A DNA stretch of 64,000 bases, taken from the NCBI GenBank assembly GCA_958437935.1, contig CAUBPS010000001.1, positions 124,001-188,000 on the forward strand, read 5' to 3'. The DNA is from an uncultured Collinsella sp. (GTDB lineage Bacteria; Actinomycetota; Coriobacteriia; Coriobacteriales; Coriobacteriaceae). Within the stretch, counting starts at the first letter, position 1; each line of letters opens with the position of its first letter. A program made the position numbers and the translations under genes. The notes under the pieces are model-generated. The model made no database searches. It had not been told where the DNA came from and saw nothing but the letters and a program-made list of their open reading frames with translations. Positions 24,300 to 33,388 of this stretch are shown here, one piece after another.

Positions 24300-26942
24300 C
24301 TACAGCGCGCCGGAACCGGCTTGCATCATGCCGCCGGGGCCCGAGGTCACGCCGCCGCTCACGGGCGCGACGTTGCCGGTGTGCGGAGCCGCCGGGGCGG
24401 TATCGCCACCGAGCGTGCCCGCCGGACGCGGTGCCGGAATCTCGCCCGTGCCGTGACTAAAGACAAACTTGCCGTCGGCCACATCGCACTGAACGGTATC
24501 GCCCTCGCCCCACTCACCGGCCAGCAGTTCCTCGGACAGCGGGTCCTCAATGAGCTTTTGGATGGCACGGCGCAGCGGACGCGCGCCATTGGTGAGGTCG
24601 GTGCCCTCGGCCACAATCTTGTCGTAGGCCGCATCGGTGAGCTTGATGTTCATGCCGTTGGCAATCAGGCGTTGACGCAGGTCGTCCACCAGCAGGTGCG
24701 CGATCTTGGTCAGATTCTCGCCCGAAAGCTTCTGGAACACCACGATGTCGTCGATACGGTTGAGCAGCTCGGGGCGGAACAGGCGCTTAAGTTCGCCCAT
24801 TGCACGGCCCTTAATCTCGCTCGAGGTAAGGCCCTGCTCGCCGGTGGTGCCGAAGCCAACGCTCGCATCCTGCGCAATCTCGCGGGCGCCCACGTTGGAC
24901 GTCATGATGATCACGGTATTACGGAAGTCGACCGTTTTGCCCTGGCTATCGGTCAGGCGGCCCTCCTCCAGCACCTGCAGCAGAATGTTGAAGATATCGG
25001 GGTGCGCCTTCTCGATCTCGTCGAACAGCACGACCGAGTACGGGTGACGACGAACGGCCTTGGTGAGCTGACCGCCCTCGTCATGGCCAACGTAGCCCGG
25101 GGGGCTACCGATAAGCTTGGAGACCTCGAACTCGCTGCCGAACTCCGACATGTCGAAGCTGATGAGCGCGTCCTTGCTGCCAAAGAGATACTCGGCGAGC
25201 GTCTTGGCGAGCTCGGTCTTGCCCGTGCCGGTGGGGCCCAGGAAGATAAAGCTGCCGCCGGGGCGACGCGGATCCTTGAGCGGCGAGCGACTGCGGCGCA
25301 CGGCCTTGGCAACGGCCTCGACGGCCTCGTCCTGGCCGATAATGCGGGTCTTGAGCACGCTTTCGGCCTGTAGCAGGCGACGGCTCTCGCTCTCGGTGAG
25401 CGAGGACACCGGCACGCCCGAGGTCACGGACACGATATCGGCGATCTGGCTCACGTCAATAGTGAGCGGGCTCGCGTCGAGCTCGGCCGTCCAGGCAGCC
25501 TTTGCCTCGGCAAGCTCAATCTCGGCAGCCTTTTGCTGCTCAGTGATCTCGGCGGCCTTGTTCATGTCGTCGCTCTCGGTGGCCTCCTGTGCGGCAGCCT
25601 TGAGCTCCTCGACGCGATGCTCGGCCTCGCGCACCGGCTCGGGCGCGCGATTGGCGGCAATGCGGGCGCGGGCACCGGCCTCGTCGATGAGGTCGATGGC
25701 CTTATCGGGCAGGAAGCGGTCCTGAATGTAGCGGTTGGAGAGGTTCGCGGCGGCCTCGATAGCACCCTGTGTGTAACGCACATGGTGGTGCTCCTCGTAG
25801 CGCGGCTTGAGCGCGGTCAGGATCTTGACCGTGTCCTCGACGCTCGGCTCCTCGACATCGATGGTCTGGAAGCGACGCTCAAAGGCCGGATCCTTGGTGA
25901 GGTACTTGCGGAACTCCTCTGCCGTGGTGGCGCCGATAATCTGGAAGGCGCCGCGCGCGAGCACGGGCTTGAGCATGGAGCTCGCGTCGATGGAGCCCTC
26001 GGCAGAACCGGCACCGATGATGGTGTGCATCTCATCGATAAACAGGATGACGTCGTCGGCCTCGGTGGCCTCCTGGATCACGTTCTTGAGGCGCTCCTCA
26101 AACTCGCCACGATACTTGGCGCCCGCCACGAGGCCCGGCAGGTCGAGCGTCCAGATATTCTGGTTCATGAGGTTCTCGGGCACGTTGCCGGCTGCAATCT
26201 GCTGAGCCAGGCCCTCGACGATGGCCGTCTTGCCCACGCCGGGGTCGCCCAGAATGAGCGGGTTGTTCTTGGTGCGGCGCGAAAGAATTTCCATCATACG
26301 CTGGACTTCCTTTTCGCGACCGATCACGGGGTCGAGCTCGCCATCGCGCGCCTTCTGCGTGAGGTTGGTCGCGAACTGCTTAAGCGTATCGGTGCCACTC
26401 CCCTTTTGCTGAGAGGCATCCGAGCCGCTAAAGAACGGCAGGCCCGCACCGGGACGACCAGCACCGGCGCCGGCGAGCGGACGCTTCTTGTCCTGGTCCT
26501 TGGCAGTGAGTTTCTCGATAGCCTTTTTGATGGAGGCGGACGACACACCCAGGCGCATGAGGATGTCCATGGCCATGCCGTTGCCCTCTTCGACGATTCC
26601 GATCAGCAAGTGCTCGGTCGACACGTAGGTCTGGTTGTTCTCACGCGCCACGCGGAATGAACGCTCCATCACACTAATGACGAGCGGCGTAAAGGCGAGC
26701 TTGGCCGCCTCGGTCTCCTCACTGGGCTCGGGAACCGTGGTCTGGACCTCCTTGAGGGTGTCCATGATGTCGTCGTAGGAGATATCAAGCGAGCGCAGCG
26801 CCTCGGCAGCGATGCCCTCGTCCTCCTTGGCGAGTGCGAGCAGCAGGTGCTCGGTGCCCACCTTATTTGAGTGCAGATCGAGCGCCTCCTGTTTGGCCAT
26901 CGACATGACCTTGCGCGCTCGATCGGTAAATCTATCTAACAT
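24300..26942 (-). CDS. clpC: ATP-dependent Clp protease ATPase subunit ClpC
   Basis: An 880-residue Hsp100 unfoldase that feeds ClpP. Two Clp-N repeats (from FTDRARKVMSMAKQEA) come first. AAA+ domain 1 has Walker A GDPGVGKT and Walker B ILFIDEMHT; a ~60-residue coiled-coil M-domain then separates it from domain 2 (GPTGTGKT, VVLFDEIEKAH). The C-terminal ~45 residues form a Gly/Pro/Ala-rich tail (PAPRPAGTLGGDTAPAAPH). No ctsR or mcsAB lies beside it. The start at 26942 is preceded by AAGGA. Confidence 0.96.
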   Translation of the reverse strand: MLDRFTDRARKVMSMAKQEALDLHSNKVGTEHLLLALAKEDEGIAAEALRSLDISYDDIMDTLKEVQTTVPEPSEETEAAKLAFTPLVISVMERSFRVARENNQTYVSTEHLLIGIVEEGNGMAMDILMRLGVSSASIKKAIEKLTAKDQDKKRPLAGAGAGRPGAGLPFFSGSDASQQKGSGTDTLKQFATNLTQKARDGELDPVIGREKEVQRMMEILSRRTKNNPLILGDPGVGKTAIVEGLAQQIAAGNVPENLMNQNIWTLDLPGLVAGAKYRGEFEERLKNVIQEATEADDVILFIDEMHTIIGAGSAEGSIDASSMLKPVLARGAFQIIGATTAEEFRKYLTKDPAFERRFQTIDVEEPSVEDTVKILTALKPRYEEHHHVRYTQGAIEAAANLSNRYIQDRFLPDKAIDLIDEAGARARIAANRAPEPVREAEHRVEELKAAAQEATESDDMNKAAEITEQQKAAEIELAEAKAAWTAELDASPLTIDVSQIADIVSVTSGVPVSSLTESESRRLLQAESVLKTRIIGQDEAVEAVAKAVRRSRSPLKDPRRPGGSFIFLGPTGTGKTELAKTLAEYLFGSKDALISFDMSEFGSEFEVSKLIGSPPGYVGHDEGGQLTKAVRRHPYSVVLFDEIEKAHPDIFNILLQVLEEGRLTDSQGKTVDFRNTVIIMTSNVGAREIAQDASVGFGTTGEQGLTSSEIKGRAMGELKRLFRPELLNRIDDIVVFQKLSGENLTKIAHLLVDDLRQRLIANGMNIKLTDAAYDKIVAEGTDLTNGARPLRRAIQKLIEDPLSEELLAGEWGEGDTVQCDVADGKFVFSHGTGEIPAPRPAGTLGGDTAPAAPHTGNVAPVSGGVTSGPGGMMQAGSGAL

Positions 26943-27134
26943 GCTCGTTTCCTTACATGAGTTCATCGAAATCAAAACGCCCGCCCGTCGGCGGCGCTTT
27001 TGTCTCTTTACCCACAGGTTGTCTATGTTAACAGCTGGAGGAATATCTATAAACCCGGCTCACATGAATGCAGGTTATGACCGCATCGCGGGACTCACCG
27101 CGCGATGCGCGACAGGCGCCCCGCAAGAGAAACC

Positions 27135-27824
27135 CTAGGCGTCTTTCACCACGTCGGGACTCGTCGCACGCGATGCGCGATAGGCATCGGCCTCCTTGGA
27201 GACGCGTTCGAGCAGCTCGGATGTATCGACGCCCTCGACTTGCGCGACCGTTTCCACCGTCTGCATGGCGACCGCCCTCAGGTACGCGCACGCGCTGTCC
27301 CCCGGCTGCTCGAGGTCTATCTCCTCGCCGCCCTCCCGGGCAAAGCCGACCGCCATCACAAAGCCCATGATGCCCGAGACCAGAAAGCCCACCGCAAAGC
27401 TCGAATCTGCCTTGAGCTCTTCTCCGTCGGGGTGGACGATCTCTCTCACGCGGTCGATGATGATCGTATGGATGCCCTGCACGACCTGCTCGGCGGCACC
27501 CGCCCTCATGGTGATGACGATGCGCCGCAGCAGGCAGCGGACGTCGCGCCGGTCGAACGCCGAAAGGTCGCCCTCGCTCGAAAAATGCCAGAGGGCATCG
27601 GTGATGAGCTCGTTATCCTGCAGCAGCTGGGCTATGGCGATGGCGACGAGTTCATCGAAATCGTGAAAATAGTAGTAAAACGTTCCGCGATTGCACTGGG
27701 CGGCGCGGGTCACCTCGCCAACCGACAGCTCGAAGATGCTGTTGTTCTCGGTGAGCTCCCAAAACGCCTCGATGATACGGGTGCGTGCATCGGGCGCATC
27801 GGCGTCCTTACGCGGTCTCGCCAT
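27135..27824 (-). CDS. TetR-family transcriptional regulator
   Basis: A 229-residue repressor. The N-terminal TetR HTH is clear (TRIIEAFWELTEN, LSVGEVTRAAQCNRGTFYYYF) and the C-terminal domain probably binds a ligand. It starts inside the last codons of the giant activase gene (17-nt overlap), so it is made from the same mRNA. The palindrome at 32297-32317 ahead of the operon is its likely operator, making the unit self-regulated. The ligand may relate to acyl-CoA metabolism, but that is a guess. Confidence 0.9.
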   Translation of the reverse strand: MARPRKDADAPDARTRIIEAFWELTENNSIFELSVGEVTRAAQCNRGTFYYYFHDFDELVAIAIAQLLQDNELITDALWHFSSEGDLSAFDRRDVRCLLRRIVITMRAGAAEQVVQGIHTIIIDRVREIVHPDGEELKADSSFAVGFLVSGIMGFVMAVGFAREGGEEIDLEQPGDSACAYLRAVAMQTVETVAQVEGVDTSELLERVSKEADAYRASRATSPDVVKDA

Positions 27825-30800
27825 GCGCCTCACCGCACCCCTGCGCCTTGGCGTTCATGATGAGCATCTGAAGACGGTTCTCCACGTTGGCGAAGCTCAC
27901 GTCGGGATCGTAGTCGAGCGGCAGGAACTGCGCCGTGGGATACTGCTCCTTGAGCGCATGGATGAGCCCGCGCCCCACGACATGGTTGGGCAGACACCCG
28001 AACGGCTGCAGGATCACGAAGTTGCGGCAGCCGCGCTTGGCGTGCTCGAGGATCTCCGCCGGAATCAGCACGCCCTCGCCCGCATCGAACGTATGGTGCA
28101 GGATCTTATCGCTCGCGCGCACGAGCTCGGGCATGCGCGTCGGCGGCTCGTAGAGCGGGCTCGCCGCGCCCAGGCGGTCGCAACGGTCGTGCGCGAGCTC
28201 GAACAGGTTGTCCGCCGTGGCGTACCAGGCCTTTTCGGGCAGCGACAGGTCGACGTGGAACTCGCGCGACTGCGCATGCTTGTAGAAATAGGTCTTGCGG
28301 ATCACGTCGGTCATGCGCGCCTCGATGACCTCGAGCCCGTTGTCCTCGAGGTAGCGCTCAATCTCGTGGTTGGCGCCGAGATGGAAATTGAGCAGGTACT
28401 CGCCCACGATGAGAACGGTCGGATGCGGGTTCGAGCGGTCGTACGGAACGGCGTCCATGATCGCAAGCGCGCGTTTGAAGCCCGTCGCCTGGCCTCTCAG
28501 CCCGGAGCGCTCCATGCCCTCGATAACCTCATCGAGCGCGCGGTCGAACGCAGCGTCCGCCGCGCCCTTCTCGAGCTCGTAGGGACGGATGCGCCTAAGC
28601 ATGGCCTCGAGGGCATCGATCATGGGAAGACCGTAGGCGATCTGGATGCTCGGGCCAAGGCCGAGCTTGAAGCCCGGATGCGCATTGTGGGCATCGACGT
28701 CGTCGTTGGTGAGCACCGGGACATAGTCGTATCCCGCGTCGTCGAGCGCGCGGCGCAGCAGGGGCATGTAGTGCGTCAGGCGGCAGTCGCCGATATACTT
28801 GCCAGTCACCACGGCGACGTCGTGCGGGTCGTACTTACCGCTCTCGAGTGCCGCGAGCGCCTCGCCGATCACGATTTGCGCGGGGAAGCAGATGTCGTTG
28901 TGCACATAGCGTTTGCCCAGGCGGATGGCATCCTCGCGCCCGATATCAAGGGCCTCGGCGCGCACGCCCTGATTGCGCATCGCCGCGGTCATGAGCCTGC
29001 AGAACGCATGGGAGGTGTTGGGGACCAGCGCGATCTTGTCGTGCCGGTCGCGCTTGGTGTACTTGACCTTATACGGGTCGTCGAGCGGATGGACCGCGTG
29101 CACCCGGGCGCCCTCGGCACGCTCCTCCGCGCGACGACGGTTGACCGACTCGATAAACGAACGCACACGAATGCCCATGGGACCGGCGACGTCGCTCTCA
29201 TCGAGCTTGATCATCATCGGAACCTTGGAGCCCATCTCGCCCATCATGCGCGCGATCTCGTCGGTGAGATACGCATCGTGGCCGCAGCCGAAGCTGCCCA
29301 TCTGCACGAGCTCGAGCTCGGGCGTCGATGCGACGATGACCGCGCACGACAGCATGCGCGCATGGTAGTTGTTCACGATGTCGATGCGGCTGTTGGAAAG
29401 ATCGACGTTGCAGACCCCCGGCACCGCATCGGGCGTCAGCACGGGGATGCCGCGCTCAGAGAAGAGCTTGGGCAGCCCGTGGTTGACCAGCGGGTCGTTG
29501 TGGTACGGGCGCGAAGCGATCACCACCGCGTAGCCGCCGTCCTCGCGCACGTTCTCGAGCACCTGCCTGCCGCGCAGCTGCAGCTGGTTCTCAAACGTCT
29601 CCTGCGCGCGGTCCGCCTGCTCGGTCGCCTTGGCAACCAGGTCGGCATCGATATCGAAGGTCTCCTTGCACCACGCCTTGAGCTGGCGGTTTCGGTCGCC
29701 CTCGTCGTACCAGTGGAACAGCGGCGTATCGAACGAAACGCCGAAACGCTCCTCCGGGTTATCGGAATTGCGCATCACGTAGGGGTATCCCTTTACGACG
29801 GCGCACATCCACTCGCTGGTAGAGGCGGCGTTTTCGGTGGGCACCGTCGTGATGATGGGCATGAAGATGCGGTCGACGCCGGCGTCGACGAGATTGCGGA
29901 TGTGCCCGTGGACGAGCTTGGCCGGGAAGCACACGGTGTCGGATGTGACGTGCGCCAGACCGCGCTCGTACATCGCCTTGGTGCTGCGTCCCGAGACGCG
30001 CACCTTAAAGCCGAGCGTGCTGAAGAACGTCGACCAGAACGGCATGGTGTCCCAGAACTCGAGCACACGGGGAATGCCGATCGTGACATCGCGCCCCCCG
30101 CTGACGGGAACCGTGGGGTACGACTCGAACAGCAGCTTCTCGCGGTCGACAAAGAGATTGGGGGCAGCCGCGGTCCGGTCGCGCCCCGTGCCGGGTGCCT
30201 GTGCCTCGCAAGCACCCTGCGGACGCAGCTCCTCCGCCGCGGGAACCTCGCGCACGAGCTCATCCCATGAGATGGCGCCGCCGCGCGGGCAGCGATTGCC
30301 CGTGACGTAAAGCGAGCCGTCGCCAAATGCCACGACCGCGCGCTGGCAGCGGTTGTTGCACCGACGGCAGGTAACGCCGCCGAACTCGCGATGCTCGAAG
30401 CGCTCCACGGCATCGAGCCCGATAAACGACGTGCCGGCGTCGCCCTTGCGGCATTCCTCGCGCGCGAGCAGGGCGATACCGATAGCGCCCATCAGCCCCG
30501 GGTGGGGCGCACGCGTGACGGGTTTGCCCAGATACTGCTCGAATGCGCGCAGCACCGCGTCGTTTCGGAACGTGCCGCCCTGGACGACGACTTTGTCGCC
30601 CAGACGGTTGAGATTTGAAACGCGAATGACCTTGGTGAACACGTTCTCGATAATCGAACGGCAGAGACCGGCCATGATGTCGCCCGGACCCTTACCGCGC
30701 CGCTGCTCGGAAACGACGCTGCTGTTCATGAACACCGTGCAGCGGCTGCCGAGAACGGCGGGGGCTTTGGACGAAAATGCCTCGGTCGCGATATCCTCAA

Positions 30801-32247
30801 CGGCTATTCCGAGGTTTTTGGCAAAACCCTCGAGGAACGAGCCGCAGCCCGCAGAGCACGCCTCGTTGACGACGATATCGGTCAGCACGCCGTGGTTGAG
30901 CCAGATGGCCTTCATATCCTGTCCGCCGATGTCGAGCACGAAGGTCGCATCGGGAACGCATGCGCACGCGGCGCGGGCGTGCGCGACCGTCTCGACCGTA
31001 TGGTAGTCGGCGTGGAACGCGCGCGCGAAAAGCTCCTCGCCGTATCCCGTGGTGCCCACGGCATCGATCGCAAGCGTGACTCCCGCTGTCTCCCAGCGGT
31101 TCTTCAAGCTGACAAGACCCTGTTGGGCGACGTCGAGCGGTCTGCCGTTATTAGACGCGTAGAACGAATCGACAAGCTCACCCGCCTCATCGACCAGGGC
31201 GAACTTGGTCGTCGTGCTCCCCGAATCGATACCGAGCGCCACACGCACCGTCTCTCCGGGCGCATACGCATCCGGACCCTTTGCCGGCGTCTCTTTGCCA
31301 TGGCGTGCCGTAAAATCCGCCTGCTCGGCAGGTGTGGCAAAAAAGGGCTGGGCAAGACGTCCCTCCCCGCTTGCGGGCGCGACCGTCTCGAGCTTATCCA
31401 GCCGGACAAAAGCGTCGGGAAGGTCGATCGGTTGGGACGATGCGAACATGTCGGTCAGCGACAGGGCGGCACCGCGCGCGACCATGATCTGCGGATCGCG
31501 CGGGACGATAACCTGATCGTCCGATAGATTCAGTTGCTCCCGGAACACGCGGACCAGTGTGGGGTTGTAGGCGAGCGTACCGCCCTCGAAGATAACCGGC
31601 GGCTCGATGTCGATACCCTGGGCCAGACCGCCGATCGTTTGGCGGGCGACCGCGTGAAGCGCCGAAAGCGCCAGGTCGGTGGCAGGAATGCCCTCGTTGA
31701 GCAGCGGCTGGATATCGGTCTTTGCGTACACGCCGCAGCGGCCCGAGACCTCGTGGACGGTCGTTCCCCGGCTTGCGAGCTGCTCGAACTCGCCCGATTC
31801 GGTGCCGACCCCCATGAGCTTTGCCATCTCGTCGATAAATGCACCGGTACCGCCTGCGCACGAGCCGTTCATGCGCATGTCGGCAACCTCGATGTCTCCC
31901 TTATCGTTGGTGCGGAAGAAGATCATCTTGGCGTCTTGGCCGCCCAGCTCGATGGCGCAGCGCGTCTGCGGATAGAACCTGCTGATCGCGAGCGCGTTGG
32001 CGACCACCTCCTGAACGTACGAGGCGCCCAGCGCGGTCGCGATATCGCGCGCACCCGAGCCGGTCACCGCAACGCGCAGCGACTCATGGGGAAAGCGCTC
32101 GGCGAGCTCGCCGAGCATGGCGCGCACGCTCGCTGTCTGACACGCCCCGTGGCGGCGATATCCCCACCACGCCTCGGTCATATCCTCGTGCATCGCGTAA
32201 ACTTTGGTCGTCGTCGACCCTACGTCCAGTCCTACTAGCAACGCCAT
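27808..32247 (-). CDS. Giant acyl-CoA dehydratase activase (tandem BcrAD/BadFG ATPases + DUF2229 + HgdB-like region)
   Basis: A 1479-residue multidomain protein. Residues ~1-290 and ~335-600 are two ASKHA-type activase ATPases, each with GLDVGSTTTK/GIDSGSTTTK, a GGQDxK motif and the Cys of the [4Fe-4S] cluster (NGSCAGGTGAF, NEACSAGCGSF). A CRRCNNRC cluster follows near 628, then a DUF2229-type domain from ~719 (IGIPRVLEFWDTMPFW) and a C-terminal 2-hydroxyacyl-CoA dehydratase-like part. Relatives are archerases that drive ATP-dependent low-potential electrons into radical dehydratases. The physiological partner of these fused forms is not established. No separate dehydratase subunits lie nearby. 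TetR is co-encoded. Confidence 0.88.
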   Translation of the reverse strand: MALLVGLDVGSTTTKVYAMHEDMTEAWWGYRRHGACQTASVRAMLGELAERFPHESLRVAVTGSGARDIATALGASYVQEVVANALAISRFYPQTRCAIELGGQDAKMIFFRTNDKGDIEVADMRMNGSCAGGTGAFIDEMAKLMGVGTESGEFEQLASRGTTVHEVSGRCGVYAKTDIQPLLNEGIPATDLALSALHAVARQTIGGLAQGIDIEPPVIFEGGTLAYNPTLVRVFREQLNLSDDQVIVPRDPQIMVARGAALSLTDMFASSQPIDLPDAFVRLDKLETVAPASGEGRLAQPFFATPAEQADFTARHGKETPAKGPDAYAPGETVRVALGIDSGSTTTKFALVDEAGELVDSFYASNNGRPLDVAQQGLVSLKNRWETAGVTLAIDAVGTTGYGEELFARAFHADYHTVETVAHARAACACVPDATFVLDIGGQDMKAIWLNHGVLTDIVVNEACSAGCGSFLEGFAKNLGIAVEDIATEAFSSKAPAVLGSRCTVFMNSSVVSEQRRGKGPGDIMAGLCRSIIENVFTKVIRVSNLNRLGDKVVVQGGTFRNDAVLRAFEQYLGKPVTRAPHPGLMGAIGIALLAREECRKGDAGTSFIGLDAVERFEHREFGGVTCRRCNNRCQRAVVAFGDGSLYVTGNRCPRGGAISWDELVREVPAAEELRPQGACEAQAPGTGRDRTAAAPNLFVDREKLLFESYPTVPVSGGRDVTIGIPRVLEFWDTMPFWSTFFSTLGFKVRVSGRSTKAMYERGLAHVTSDTVCFPAKLVHGHIRNLVDAGVDRIFMPIITTVPTENAASTSEWMCAVVKGYPYVMRNSDNPEERFGVSFDTPLFHWYDEGDRNRQLKAWCKETFDIDADLVAKATEQADRAQETFENQLQLRGRQVLENVREDGGYAVVIASRPYHNDPLVNHGLPKLFSERGIPVLTPDAVPGVCNVDLSNSRIDIVNNYHARMLSCAVIVASTPELELVQMGSFGCGHDAYLTDEIARMMGEMGSKVPMMIKLDESDVAGPMGIRVRSFIESVNRRRAEERAEGARVHAVHPLDDPYKVKYTKRDRHDKIALVPNTSHAFCRLMTAAMRNQGVRAEALDIGREDAIRLGKRYVHNDICFPAQIVIGEALAALESGKYDPHDVAVVTGKYIGDCRLTHYMPLLRRALDDAGYDYVPVLTNDDVDAHNAHPGFKLGLGPSIQIAYGLPMIDALEAMLRRIRPYELEKGAADAAFDRALDEVIEGMERSGLRGQATGFKRALAIMDAVPYDRSNPHPTVLIVGEYLLNFHLGANHEIERYLEDNGLEVIEARMTDVIRKTYFYKHAQSREFHVDLSLPEKAWYATADNLFELAHDRCDRLGAASPLYEPPTRMPELVRASDKILHHTFDAGEGVLIPAEILEHAKRGCRNFVILQPFGCLPNHVVGRGLIHALKEQYPTAQFLPLDYDPDVSFANVENRLQMLIMNAKAQGCGEAHGETA

Positions 32248-32296
32248 AATGCTCCGTCTCTCGCATTTTTCCCGCTAGAGATATACCACTCTACGT

Positions 32297-32317
32297 AATA
32301 CAACAGACTGTTGTATT
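32297..32317. promoter_or_regulatory. 21-bp perfect palindrome, probable TetR operator
   Basis: AATACAACAG-A-CTGTTGTATT is perfectly symmetric and lies 50-70 nt upstream of the activase start. It sits in the -35 region of a possible promoter whose -10 is TATATC (minus strand). The downstream TetR gene is the natural candidate to bind it. Confidence 0.75.
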
Positions 32318-32334
32318 TAAACTCCGTATAAAAA

Positions 32335-32362
32335 GCGGCTGCCGAAACGCTTCAGCAGCCGC
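32335..32362 (-). terminator. Terminator of the DUF2798 gene
   Basis: GCGGCTGCTGAAGC and the matching GCAGCCGC arm form a hairpin followed by TTTTTAT on the minus strand. It lies about 170 nt after the gene. The 32363-32528 interval has no credible gene. Confidence 0.7.
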
Positions 32363-32528
32363 CGAATGCACCAACAGATTGTTCTGCGCGCTAGCACGTC
32401 GGGCAACGGAGCAGCACGGGCCCTCCGGTCATGCGCACCGCTCACGCCCGCGATGTCGCCGAGAGAGCTATCCACGCTTAGGGCTCCAACCAAGCAAGTC
32501 GCCCGCGCTCAGCAGATCCCTAAGCGAG

Positions 32529-33077
32529 CTACTCGCACTCAGGAGCCATAGCCTGCTCCAAGAGCTCGGCATGCTCCTCCTCGAAAACCGTCCCCACAGG
32601 GAAGGCGCGACGGAAGACGAAGCGGGAAATCGGACCGGCTACCAAAAGGTTCCACGGCAGCGCCATCACAAAATTATGCGGGATGTTGATCATCCAGATC
32701 GCGGGCACGGAATACAGGTTCGCAAGGATGCCGCCGGGCATGTGCGTCAGACCCTCACAGGCACCGTACAGCGACATGATGATGACCATGGGAACGACCA
32801 TGCAGGAGCTGACGGCGAGCGTCATGGCAAGTGGCGAGCTCTTGCCCGGCGTGACCAGGAATTTAAAAGCGAAACCCTTGGCAAGGGGACTGGCAACAAA
32901 CCAGTCGCAGCACATGGCAAAAATGTAGGCAACGGGGAAGCCGAGCCACGCGGCGGCAACAACCTCGCCGTTGATGGCCCCATGCTGCAGGGCAACGTTG
33001 TAGATGCTCATCCAGAGCACCATGCAAAAGCACATGATAAAGGTGAACAGCAGGCTCTCCCGTTTGTTGATAGGCAT
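32529..33077 (-). CDS. DUF2798-domain integral membrane protein
   Basis: A 182-residue protein with four predicted membrane helices arranged as two related halves, as in the DUF2798 family (LLFTFIMCFCMVLWMSIYN ... WLGFPVAYIFAMCCDWFVAS, then MTLAVSSCMVVPMVIIMSLY ... NFVMALPWNLLVAGPI). Its function is unknown. The start at 33077 (MPINKRESLL) has GAGAGGA upstream, though a little distant. A strong terminator-like hairpin sits in its leader at 33126-33172. Confidence 0.75.
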   Translation of the reverse strand: MPINKRESLLFTFIMCFCMVLWMSIYNVALQHGAINGEVVAAAWLGFPVAYIFAMCCDWFVASPLAKGFAFKFLVTPGKSSPLAMTLAVSSCMVVPMVIIMSLYGACEGLTHMPGGILANLYSVPAIWMINIPHNFVMALPWNLLVAGPISRFVFRRAFPVGTVFEEEHAELLEQAMAPECE

Positions 33078-33125
33078 AAAGGGCAGATTCCTCTCTGTGT
33101 TGTACCGCGGCGCCACGCAACAAAA

Positions 33126-33172
33126 ACGGGCGGGCAAGATGGAGCTGTTGGGACTTCATCTCGCCCGCCCGT
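33126..33172 (-). terminator. Terminator-like hairpin in the leader of the DUF2798 gene
   Basis: On the minus strand ACGGGCGGGCGAGATG pairs with CATCTTGCCCGCCCGT (one mismatch) around 15 nt and is followed by TTTTTG. It ends 48 nt before the gene's start, so it is either an attenuator or a terminator for incoming transcription. Confidence 0.7.
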
Positions 33173-33261
33173 GTTACGCGCGTCTGCGACTACTTATGTG
33201 GTGGAACTACCCTAACACGAACGGCGCGCGCTTCGTAAGCGTTGAGTTTGTGGAGATGCAG

Positions 33262-33362
33262 GGCACCAAAACCCCCGACCCCATAAGTTGCGGTGGAATA
33301 CGGACTGTTTTGACCCTTTAAGCAACAATTCAGTCCCTATTTCACCGCAACTCATTTGGTGC
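33262..33362. repeat. ~100-bp imperfect hairpin upstream of the DUF2798 gene
   Basis: The outer arms GCACCAAA/TTTGGTGC and the inner arms AGTTGCGGTG (33285-33294)/CACCGCAACT (33343-33352) are collinear. GGACTG/CAGTCC pairs further in. It lies 27 nt after the exporter stop (minus) and may act as its terminator. Confidence 0.65.
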
Positions 33363-33388
33363 AAAGTAACCTGTCCCCCTTGTACCAA

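Noticed and set aside
27084..27109. Hairpin GCATCGCG/CGCGATGC after the TetR gene as a terminator
   Set aside because: The stem is only 8 bp and no T run follows on the minus strand, so termination is not supported.
27691..30270. An 859-codon plus-strand open frame opposite the activase and TetR genes
   Set aside because: It is an antisense artefact of codon bias. The minus-strand products have recognisable domains throughout.
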